DNA of 6,578 bases from Chloroflexi bacterium UBA2235 (GTDB lineage Bacteria > Chloroflexota > UBA11872 > UBA12225): positions 1 through 6,578 of the forward strand of contig DDYL01000208.1 in assembly GCA_002347925.1 (NCBI GenBank), read 5' to 3'. Shown in pieces: positions 1 to 5,454 of this stretch (within the stretch, counting starts at the first letter, position 1; every line of letters begins with the position of its first letter). Position numbers and translations under genes: made by a program. Below the pieces are notes generated by a model that did no database searches, had not been told where the DNA came from, and saw only the letters and a list, made by a program, of their open reading frames with translations.

Positions 1-15
1 GAGGAGACGAGGTCG

Positions 16-1218
<1,203 letters not shown>

Positions 1219-1221
1219 CAT

Positions 1222-1238
1222 TCCGGCAGCTGGCCGGA
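1222..1238 (+). other. Small GC-rich hairpin after tuf
   Basis: TCCGGC (1222-1227) and GCCGGA (1233-1238) form a perfect 6-bp stem with the 5-base loop AGCTG, starting three bases after the tuf stop codon. No T-tract follows, so it is not a complete intrinsic terminator by itself. It could stabilise the tuf mRNA 3' end or assist the larger hairpin downstream. The structure is seen; the role is a guess. Confidence 0.4.
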
Positions 1239-1252
1239 GTTCGGTCAACGAT

Positions 1253-1295
1253 GGTGGTACACGTGTCCCTGGTGGCACGTGTACCATCTTTCGTT
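1253..1295 (+). terminator. Probable intrinsic terminator of tuf
   Basis: GGTACACGTG (1256-1265) and CACGTGTACC (1276-1285) are perfect inverted repeats forming a 10-bp stem with a 10-base loop. The T-rich stretch TCTTTCGTT (1287-1295) comes next. An upstream GAT (1250-1252) can also pair with ATC (1286-1288) if three bases bulge out. The position, 38 bases after the tuf stop, fits termination of the upstream str-type operon before rpmG. The T-tract is interrupted, so efficiency is uncertain. Because both arms contain the palindrome ACACGTGT, a protein-binding role on DNA is an alternative. Confidence 0.65.
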
Positions 1296-1323
1296 GCGGG
1301 AACGGATTATGGGAGTTTCGCTG

Positions 1324-1354
1324 TTGAGCGGCCCAAGTCCGAATGGCGTAATCA
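1324..1354 (+). promoter_or_regulatory. Weak candidate promoter for rpmG-secE-nusG
   Basis: The spacer between the tuf terminator and rpmG should hold a promoter if the genes after it are not served by readthrough. The best sigma-70-like pair seen is TTGAGC (1324-1329) and TAATCA (1349-1354), with a long 19-base spacing. The match is poor and this is offered only as the most likely place. The spacer contains no tRNA gene or ORF that I can support. Confidence 0.2.
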
Positions 1355-1416
1355 CATTAAAACCACTGTGACGGGTAAGTTCCGGCACGTGGGTCTCGAT
1401 CGAGAGGAATGGTGAC

Positions 1417-1596
1417 GTGGCGAAGCGGGAAGACCGGATCGCCTTCCGACTGGAATGCTCGGAGTGCAAAAGCCCAAACTACACGACGACCAAGAATCGT
1501 CGGAATGACCCGGATCGGATGACGTTCCGGAAGTACTGCCCTCGTTGCCGCCAACATCAGGCGCATCGCGAGTCGAAGATTTCCGGTCAGGGATAG
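1417..1596 (+). CDS. rpmG: 50S ribosomal protein L33, zinc-binding form
   Basis: This small large-subunit protein sits near the E site. The 59-residue product reads MAKREDRIAFRLECSECKSP at its start. It has two Cys pairs, C14-x2-C17 and C41-x2-C44, the zinc-ribbon (C+) form. The central YTTTKNRRNDPDRMTFRKYCPRC region (22-44) is the conserved L33 core, and the basic C-terminal QAHRESK motif is typical. The start is GTG at 1417, preceded by GAGAGGA (1402-1408) with 8 bases of spacing. Nearby ATG 1409 and GTG 1412 are out of frame. The gene is short but complete and lies 20 bases upstream of secE, in the usual L33-SecE-NusG order. L33 paralogues without cysteines exist in many bacteria; whether this genome has one cannot be seen here. 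Confidence 0.95.
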   Translation: MAKREDRIAFRLECSECKSPNYTTTKNRRNDPDRMTFRKYCPRCRQHQAHRESKISGQG

Positions 1597-1614
1597 CACA
1601 GCAGGAATTTTGCG

Positions 1615-1962
1615 ATGGCGATGCGAGGACGCACAGCTCGGGGTGGCCCCACACCGCGCACCGACCGCGGTGACGAGGCGGGCGCTCGTGTCGTGACCGC
1701 CGTGTCGTCGTCCAAGACGATGCGGCAGGCGAATGCGGCGGCGACGCCAGCACGGCCGGGAAAGATCAGCCTTCTAAGTGAACGGATCAATACCGGGTTC
1801 TTCCGTGACGCATTCGGGGAATTGCGCAAGGTAACGTGGCCAACCCGTCCACAAGCTACAAATCTGACCGCGCTCGTCATTGGAGTCACGTTCGCCGTGG
1901 GATTGATCCTTGGCGCGTTTGATTATGTTTTCGAGAAGATATTTGGCCTGTTCGTGAGCTAG
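1615..1962 (+). CDS. secE: Preprotein translocase subunit SecE
   Basis: SecE is the small clamp subunit of the SecYEG channel in the inner membrane. The 115-residue product has a poorly conserved, Ala/Arg/Thr-rich and probably disordered N-terminal half (about 1-55). The conserved module follows: amphipathic helix FFRDAFGELRKVTWPTRPQ (62-80) with the hallmark ELRKVTWPT, then one membrane segment at about 83-105 (TALVIGVTFAVGLILGAFDY). It is therefore the single-membrane-segment type, not the three-segment form of E. coli. The start ATG at 1615 has AGGAA (1603-1607) seven bases upstream; ATG 1621 is a possible alternative that removes two residues. It sits between rpmG and nusG, the usual place. 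The length is about 50 residues above the minimal SecE core because of the N-terminal extension. Confidence 0.95.
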   Translation: MAMRGRTARGGPTPRTDRGDEAGARVVTAVSSSKTMRQANAAATPARPGKISLLSERINTGFFRDAFGELRKVTWPTRPQATNLTALVIGVTFAVGLILGAFDYVFEKIFGLFVS

Positions 1963-1967
1963 TGCCG

Positions 1968-1993
1968 GTGGGATGCCGAATGGCCCGTCCCAC
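1968..1993 (+). other. Hairpin in the secE-nusG spacer
   Basis: GTGGGATG (1968-1975) pairs with CGTCCCAC (1986-1993), giving 8 bp including one G-U pair, around a 10-base loop. It lies just after the secE stop and 18 bases before the nusG ribosome-binding site. No T-tract follows, so a terminator is unlikely. A stability or processing element, or chance, are the alternatives. Confidence 0.35.
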
Positions 1994-2021
1994 TTAACGA
2001 ACCGTAACGCGAGGAACCGCC

Positions 2022-2594
2022 GTGGTTGCCGAACCCAACGCGACAACATTGACCGAGGACCGTCCCGATGGCACCCGCTGGTATGTGATCCATACATATT
2101 CGGGGTACGAGAACAAGGTCAAGCAGTATCTCGAGCAGCGCATCCATTCAATGGACGTTGCTGATCGGGTTTTCCGGGTGGTTGTGCCAACGGAGGATGA
2201 GGTCGAGGTCAAGAACGGCGTTCGCCGGACTGTCCAGCGAAAGATGTTCCCGGGCTACGTGCTCGTCGAGATGTGCATTGACCCGCAGACCTGGGACGTC
2301 GTCCGTCGGACGCAGGGGGTAACCAGTTTCGTAGGTACCTCAAGCAATGACGCGCTTCCGTTAGACGAGAAGGAAGTTCGTGCGATTCTCCGTCTCATGG
2401 AGGAGGAGAAGCCACAGATTCGCATCACCTATAGTAAAGGTGACCGGGTCAAGATTGTTGACGGACCGTTTGCCGAGTTCCTCGGTTCGGTTGAAGAAGT
2501 GAACGGCGAGAAGACGAAGTTGCGGGTTCTGGTGTCCATGTTTGGACGCGAGACCCCGGTTGAACTCGACTTCCTCCAGGTAGAGAAACTGTAG
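2022..2594 (+). CDS. nusG: Transcription termination/antitermination factor NusG
   Basis: NusG binds the RNA polymerase clamp and couples it to Rho or to ribosomal protein S10. The 190-residue product has the NGN domain at about 18-113, with WYVIHTYSGYENKV (20-33), RKMFPGYVLVEM (73-84) and TQGVTSFVG (97-105). A linker with the acidic helix EKEVRAILRLMEEEK (116-130) follows. The C-terminal KOW domain is at about 137-190, with GDRVKIVDGPFAEFLGSVEEVN (starting at 140). Size and layout match ordinary NusG, with no inserted domain. The start is GTG at 2022: GAGGAA (2011-2016) lies five bases upstream, and the next in-frame Met is residue 44, inside the NGN fold. It forms a cluster with secE, 59 bases before it. 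Confidence 0.98.
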   Translation: MVAEPNATTLTEDRPDGTRWYVIHTYSGYENKVKQYLEQRIHSMDVADRVFRVVVPTEDEVEVKNGVRRTVQRKMFPGYVLVEMCIDPQTWDVVRRTQGVTSFVGTSSNDALPLDEKEVRAILRLMEEEKPQIRITYSKGDRVKIVDGPFAEFLGSVEEVNGEKTKLRVLVSMFGRETPVELDFLQVEKL

Positions 2595-2613
2595 GCGCCG
2601 AGAACGACGGAAC

Positions 2614-2643
2614 GCCCTGCTTAGCGAGGCTTTTCCTCTGTTT
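2614..2643 (+). terminator. Terminator-like hairpin between nusG and rplK
   Basis: GCCCTGC (2614-2620) pairs with GCGAGGC (2624-2630), six pairs plus one C-A mismatch, with the tight loop TTA. TTTT and a further pyrimidine/T-rich run to about 2643 follow at once. The shape is that of a weak intrinsic terminator or attenuator 20 bases after the nusG stop. It would separate secE-nusG from the ribosomal-protein genes or only partly reduce readthrough. I found no convincing promoter between it and rplK, which argues for readthrough. Confidence 0.5.
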
Positions 2644-2681
2644 GTCACATTGCGTCACTCCCACAAGTAGGACACGAGATC

Positions 2682-3104
2682 ATGGCGAAGAAAATCCGCG
2701 CAATAGTCAAGGTTCAAGCCCAAGCCGGGAAGGCCACTCCGGCTCCTCCGATCGGACCGGCGCTTGGACAGCACGGCATCAACATCATGATGTTCGTGAA
2801 GGAATTCAACGAACGTACCGCTTCGCAAGCGGGAATGGTGATACCCGCTGAGATCACGGTGTTCGAGGACCGCACGTTCACGTTCATCATCAAGACACCA
2901 CCTGCGGCCGACTTGCTCAAGAAGGCTGCCGGTGTTGACAAGGGTTCAGCGGTTCCCCATAAGACGAAGGTTGGCACGATCACCAAGGAGAAAATCCGGG
3001 AGATCGCGAAGACCAAGATGGTTGACCTCAACGCAAACGACCTCGAGGCAGCCGAGAAGATGATCGAGGGCACGGCCCGGAGCATGGGTCTCACAGTTCG
3101 ATAG
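2682..3104 (+). CDS. rplK: 50S ribosomal protein L11
   Basis: L11 forms the base of the stalk, the GTPase-associated centre, together with L10 on the 1067-region of 23S rRNA. The product is 140 residues, the normal length. The N-terminal domain carries PPIGPALGQHGINIM (22-36), the proline-rich helix face that thiostrepton-type antibiotics contact. The short linker KTPPA follows (71-75). The C-terminal rRNA-binding domain includes GTITKEKIREIAKTKMVDLN (98-117) and LEAAEKMIEGTARSMGLTV (121-139). Start ATG 2682 has AGGA at 2669-2672, nine bases upstream. It is the first gene of the rplKAJL set; rplA follows after 59 bases. Confidence 0.99.
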   Translation: MAKKIRAIVKVQAQAGKATPAPPIGPALGQHGINIMMFVKEFNERTASQAGMVIPAEITVFEDRTFTFIIKTPPAADLLKKAAGVDKGSAVPHKTKVGTITKEKIREIAKTKMVDLNANDLEAAEKMIEGTARSMGLTVR

Positions 3105-3113
3105 TGGATTGGG

Positions 3114-3134
3114 CAGGAGCACTCAGTGATCCTG
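3114..3134 (+). other. Hairpin in the rplK-rplA spacer
   Basis: CAGGAGCA (3114-3121) pairs with TGATCCTG (3127-3134), leaving a 5-base loop CTCAG. One internal G-A opposition interrupts an otherwise perfect inverted repeat. It lies between the rplK stop and the rplA ribosome-binding site, with no T-tract. L1 represses its own operon by binding an mRNA mimic of its rRNA site in other bacteria, so this could be read in that light. I cannot match it to a known L1-site consensus. Confidence 0.3.
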
Positions 3135-3163
3135 GGTGCGCTTGAACTGCAGAAGGAAAACTC

Positions 3164-3877
3164 ATGGCATCAAGTCACGGCAAGAAGTATCGCGAAGCAG
3201 CTTCAAAGGTTGATGCTTCTCGAGCGTATGGTCCGGATGAGGCAATCAGCCTTCTGAAGGAAGTCTCGTACACCAAATTCGACGCGACCGTTGAGGCGCA
3301 CCTTCGCCTTGGTATCGACGTGAGACACGCAGATCAGCAGGTCAGGAGCACGGTTGTGCTTCCCGCTGGTACGGGCAAGGCAGTTCGGGTGGTCGTATTT
3401 GCTCAAGGCGACAAGGCCACTGAGGCGCTTGCTGCAGGGGCAGAACGCGTCGGTGGTGATGACCTTGCCAAGGATATCGAGGGTGGTTTCCTCGACTTCG
3501 ATGTTGCCGTGGCCACACCTGACCTGATGGGTGTCGTGGGACGCCTTGGTCGTGTCCTCGGACCACGAGGTCTCATGCCCAATGCGAGGACTGGAACGGT
3601 CACTTTTGACATTTCCCGGGTGCTGAGGGAGATCAAGGCAGGTCGGGTTGAGTTTCGCGCTGACCGACAGGGCCTGCTTCACGTGCCGATTGGCAAGATC
3701 AGCTTTGATGAGGCTTCGATCAAGTCGAACCTGAAGGCGCTCCTGGGTGCCGTGGCGGCTGCCAAACCATCGGGTGCTAAGGGTACGTACATCCGTACCG
3801 TCACGATCACCAGTACGATGGCGCCGGGGATCCGCGTCGATTTGCCGGCAGCGCAGGCACTCGGCTCGTCGTCATAG
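3164..3877 (+). CDS. rplA: 50S ribosomal protein L1
   Basis: L1 forms the mobile L1 stalk that helps release deacylated tRNA from the E site, and in several bacteria it represses translation of its own operon. The product is 237 residues, normal for bacteria. Domain I is split between the N-terminus (KKYREAASKVDASRAYGPDE, 7-26; ATVEAHLRLGIDVRHADQQVR, 41-61) and the C-terminus (KAGRVEFRADRQGLLHVPIGKISF, 158-181). Domain II lies between them and contains the signature VGRLGRVLGPRGLMPNARTG (125-144). Start ATG 3164 has AAGGAAA (3153-3159) just upstream. The L10 leader RNA begins only a few bases after the stop, implying that rplK-rplA and rplJ-rplL share a transcript. Confidence 0.99.
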   Translation: MASSHGKKYREAASKVDASRAYGPDEAISLLKEVSYTKFDATVEAHLRLGIDVRHADQQVRSTVVLPAGTGKAVRVVVFAQGDKATEALAAGAERVGGDDLAKDIEGGFLDFDVAVATPDLMGVVGRLGRVLGPRGLMPNARTGTVTFDISRVLREIKAGRVEFRADRQGLLHVPIGKISFDEASIKSNLKALLGAVAAAKPSGAKGTYIRTVTITSTMAPGIRVDLPAAQALGSSS

Positions 3878-3883
3878 TCTGGC

Positions 3884-4034
3884 GTCCAGTACACTTTGCT
3901 TAACTGAAGAGCATTCACCAAGTCAGAGACAGTCGGTGTCCGTGCGAGCGGTACATAATGCCGGGATATTCGGCGCCGACCGAGGCGAAGTGTAGCGACT
4001 TAACCATTGTTGAATACTTTGGTTGTTGCTGGAC
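3884..4034 (+). ncRNA. L10 leader RNA (rplJL autoregulatory element)
   Basis: A cis-acting mRNA structure bound by the L10-L7/L12 complex to repress rplJL. The core is a three-way junction. The closing stem is GTCGGT (3932-3937) with GCCGAC (3975-3980). Arm one is CCGT-GCGA-GCGG (3940-3951), with a GNRA-type tetraloop. Arm two is GCCGGG-ATA-TTCGGC (3960-3974). The flanks GAGACA before and CGAGG after the junction resemble, as I recall them, the conserved flanks of the Rfam L10 leader in Gram-positive bacteria. A long-range stem, GTCCAGTA (3884-3891) with TGCTGGAC (4027-4034), could close the whole element. A strong terminator begins three bases after that stem, so control probably acts by attenuation. 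The base pairs are seen; the family assignment comes from flanks, architecture and position. Confidence 0.8.
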
Positions 4035-4036
4035 TG

Positions 4037-4073
4037 CACCCTCGTGTCTGTGGCACGGGGGTGTTTGTTTGTT
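4037..4073 (+). terminator. Attenuator terminator of the rplJL leader
   Basis: CACCCTCGTG (4037-4046) pairs with CACGGGGGTG (4054-4063), a 10-bp stem with one U-G pair and a 7-base loop. TTTGTTTGTT (4064-4073) follows directly. This is one of the clearest intrinsic terminators in the window, placed between the L10 leader and rplJ, as expected for attenuation. A possible antiterminator partner is CGAGG (3981-3985), which is complementary to CCTCG (4040-4044) in the left arm; that switch is speculative. Confidence 0.85.
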
Positions 4074-4172
4074 AACGATTGCGTAAGCCGGACCGGCTTC
4101 TGGTCTGGCTTCTGAAGTCAAATCCGCAGACGTGTCGCTGGGATGAGTCCCATCGGCGCAGAAGCACATGGA
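4074..4172 (+). other. Post-attenuator part of the rplJ 5' leader
   Basis: This non-coding stretch lies between the attenuator and the rplJ ribosome-binding site. It contains a small hairpin AAGCC-GGACC-GGCTT (4085-4099) and the direct repeat GGCTTCTG at 4095-4102 and 4107-4114 (12-base period). I see no gene or promoter. An ATG at 4143 is in frame with rplJ but lacks a ribosome-binding site. Confidence 0.5.
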
Positions 4173-4178
4173 AGGAGG
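4173..4178 (+). promoter_or_regulatory. Strong Shine-Dalgarno fixing the rplJ start
   Basis: AGGAGG, a perfect anti-SD complement, ends six bases before ATG 4185. It decides the start against the in-frame ATG at 4143, since it would fall inside the coding sequence of the longer form. Confidence 0.9.
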
Positions 4179-4184
4179 TGGCGC

Positions 4185-4712
4185 ATGCCCACGCCCCGTA
4201 AGGCCTCGCAGATTGCTGCACTGGCCGACAAACTGGGTCGCGCCAAGTTGGCGATTGTCGCCGACTACCGGGGACTTAAGGTCAAGGACCTAAGTGCCCT
4301 CCGCCGACAGTTGGGAGGTCACCACTCCGAACTTGAGGTGGCGAAGAACACATTGCTCACGAAGGCCGCGGCTGACGCTGGCGTCAATGTTGGGACAACC
4401 CTGTTCAAGGGGCCGACCGCAATTGCGTTCTGCTTCGACGACGTGGTTGAACCTGCCAAGGTCATTGCGGATTTCGCACGCACCTCACGCATATTGAGCG
4501 TGCGTGGTGGCCTCTTGGACGGAAACCTGATCGGGGCAGACGGAGTTGCCAGTTTGGCTACGTTGCCTCCGGTCGACCAGCTGCGCGCACAGTTGGTTGG
4601 AACGATCAGCGGTCCGCTCAGCAATACGGTCGGTGTGCTTAACGCCGTCCTGCAGACGTTTGTCGCGACCCTTGAGGCGCGAACCGAGCAAATCAGCGGC
4701 CACGCCGCTTAA
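4185..4712 (+). CDS. rplJ: 50S ribosomal protein L10
   Basis: L10 anchors the L7/L12 dimers to the 23S rRNA next to L11, and with them acts as autorepressor of this operon. From ATG 4185 the product is 175 residues, the normal length. An upstream in-frame ATG at 4143 would add 14 residues with no ribosome-binding site, so it was not used. The N-terminal rRNA-binding domain shows VADYRGLKVKDLSALRRQL (25-43), the family motif YRGL, then LEVAKNTLLTKAA (50-62) and FKGPTAIAF (74-82). The C-terminal helix (about 133-168, VDQLRAQLVGTISGPLSN onward) is the L7/L12 docking region. The leader and attenuator just upstream are its expected control elements. rplL follows after 17 bases. Confidence 0.98.
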   Translation: MPTPRKASQIAALADKLGRAKLAIVADYRGLKVKDLSALRRQLGGHHSELEVAKNTLLTKAAADAGVNVGTTLFKGPTAIAFCFDDVVEPAKVIADFARTSRILSVRGGLLDGNLIGADGVASLATLPPVDQLRAQLVGTISGPLSNTVGVLNAVLQTFVATLEARTEQISGHAA

Positions 4713-4729
4713 CACAGGGGAGAAGACCA

Positions 4730-5113
4730 ATGTCAAGCGAGAAGATTCAGGGCGTCATCGAGCAGCTTAATCATTTCACGGTTCTCGAACTTGCAGAGCT
4801 CAGCAAGGCATTGCAAGAGGCATGGGGTGTGTCAGCGGCTATCGCAGCGGCACCCGCTTCGGCTGCGCCGGCCGCTGCGGCTGCGGCGGTTGTTGAGGAG
4901 CAGACGGAGTTCAGCGTGGTTCTCGTTGCGGCTGGCCCGAACAAGATTCCAGTCATCAAGGTCGTTCGTGAGATCACAGGTCTCGGACTGAAAGAGGCCA
5001 AGGACGTCGTTGATGGCGCTCCGAAGTCGGTCAAGGACGGCGCGACGAAGGAAGAGGCAGCTGCCCTTAAGGCCAAGTTGGAAGAAGTCGGCGCACAGGT
5101 TGAGATCAAGTAG
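4730..5113 (+). CDS. rplL: 50S ribosomal protein L7/L12
   Basis: This is the multicopy stalk protein that recruits and activates EF-Tu, EF-G and other translational GTPases. The 127-residue product has the three expected parts. An N-terminal dimerisation and L10-binding helix pair spans about 1-33 (IQGVIEQLNHFTVLELAELSK region). An Ala/Pro hinge spans about 36-54. The C-terminal factor-binding domain spans about 56-127 and contains KIPVIKVVREITGLGLKEAK (72-91), VDGAPKSVKDGATKEEA and the terminal EVGAQVEIK. Start ATG 4730 has an AGGGGAG site (4716-4722) upstream. The spacing to rplJ is 17 bases, so the two are co-transcribed and should share attenuation control. The higher copy number of this protein in the ribosome usually relies on stronger translation, not on a separate promoter. 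Confidence 0.99.
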   Translation: MSSEKIQGVIEQLNHFTVLELAELSKALQEAWGVSAAIAAAPASAAPAAAAAAVVEEQTEFSVVLVAAGPNKIPVIKVVREITGLGLKEAKDVVDGAPKSVKDGATKEEAAALKAKLEEVGAQVEIK

Positions 5114-5132
5114 CAACTTGCCTCAGGTGTAT

Positions 5133-5172
5133 CTACCACATCTTCCATGCGAGATGTGGTGGTATTCTTTCT
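5133..5172 (+). terminator. Terminator/attenuator between rplL and rpoB
   Basis: CTACCACATCT (5133-5143) pairs with AGATGTGGTGG (5152-5162), 11 pairs including one U-G, with an 8-base loop. TATTCTTTCT (5163-5172) follows directly. It starts 20 bases after the rplL stop. In E. coli a partial terminator in the same spacer lowers rpoBC transcription relative to ribosomal-protein genes; the same role is inferred here from position. Confidence 0.8.
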
Positions 5173-5190
5173 GGTAAGTTGGCAGCGGTG

Positions 5191-5234
5191 GCCTCCAGGT
5201 TTCCCGGCATGAGTGCCGTAGGACGCCTGGGGGC
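5191..5234 (+). other. Long near-continuous stem-loop in the rplL-rpoB spacer
   Basis: GCCTCCAGGT (5191-5200) pairs with GCCTGGGGGC (5225-5234), 10 pairs with two wobbles. After a one-by-one mismatch, TCC (5202-5204) pairs with GGA (5221-5223). CGGCA (5205-5209) then pairs with TGCCG (5214-5218), capped by TGAG, with two bases bulged on the 3' side. The total is about 18 pairs. No T-tract follows. A long duplex here recalls the RNase III site in the E. coli rplL-rpoB spacer; a cleavage site in this organism is inference. Confidence 0.6.
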
Positions 5235-5245
5235 ATTACGTGCTT

Positions 5246-5263
5246 TATGGCCTTGGGGCCGTA
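5246..5263 (+). other. Compact hairpin in the rplL-rpoB spacer
   Basis: TATGGCC (5246-5252) pairs with GGCCGTA (5257-5263), 7 pairs with one wobble and a TTGG tetraloop. It stands 11 bases after the long stem-loop and five before the next paired arm. The function is unknown. Confidence 0.45.
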
Positions 5264-5267
5264 TCTC

Positions 5268-5342
5268 TCCGTTGCCGTGGTGATTTGGAGCCGGAGTAGG
5301 ACATGGTGGTCTTGGGTTCCATTGATCCTGTGTGGCAACGGA
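5268..5342 (+). other. Long-range stem enclosing an inner hairpin, rpoB leader
   Basis: TCCGTTGCC (5268-5276) and GGCAACGGA (5334-5342) are perfect 9-base inverted repeats, 57 bases apart, and three further G-U pairs can extend the stem inward. Inside, AGGA (5298-5301) with TCCT (5326-5329) and ATGG (5303-5306) with CCAT (5319-5322) can form a second, imperfect hairpin. The 9-base perfect match makes a real RNA structure plausible. I do not recognise it as a known family. Confidence 0.45.
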
Positions 5343-5440
5343 CATTGTGCGTTTAGTGTGATTTTTGTGTCCCGGTTCGATTTCTGGCGAGGCTGTCCAC
5401 TGGGTCCATTGTGGCAGTTTGTAATTCCGAGACTGGTGAC
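5343..5440 (+). other. Proximal part of the rpoB leader, with a last hairpin
   Basis: This is the final non-coding stretch before the rpoB ribosome-binding site. CTG (5393-5395) and CCAC (5397-5400) pair with GTGG (5411-5414) and CAG (5415-5417), with one bulged T and a 10-base loop. TTTGT (5418-5422) comes after, making it weakly terminator-like. No convincing promoter or gene was found. The T-loop-like GGTTCGATTT at 5374-5383 is not part of a tRNA. Confidence 0.4.
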
Positions 5441-5454
5441 AGGAGTGGTCGAGA

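Noticed and set aside
1352..1753. 133-residue minus-strand open frame across rpmG and secE
   Set aside because: It is antisense to two confidently identified genes, and its translation has no recognisable domain.
2642..2670. TTGTCA as the -35 of an rplK promoter
   Set aside because: At 17-18 bases spacing the -10 would be AAGTAG or AGTAGG, too far from consensus to support.
3952..3959. TACATAAT as a promoter -10 element before rplJ
   Set aside because: No -35-like hexamer lies about 17 bases upstream, and the sequence falls in the junction of the L10 leader.
4143..4184. Upstream in-frame ATG for rplJ adding 14 residues
   Set aside because: There is no SD before ATG 4143, and a perfect AGGAGG lies six bases before ATG 4185, which gives the family's normal N-terminus.
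5311..5400. Possible tRNA around the T-loop-like GGTTCGATTT
   Set aside because: The T-stem would be mismatched, no acceptor arm pairs with the sequence after it, and no anticodon arm is found upstream.
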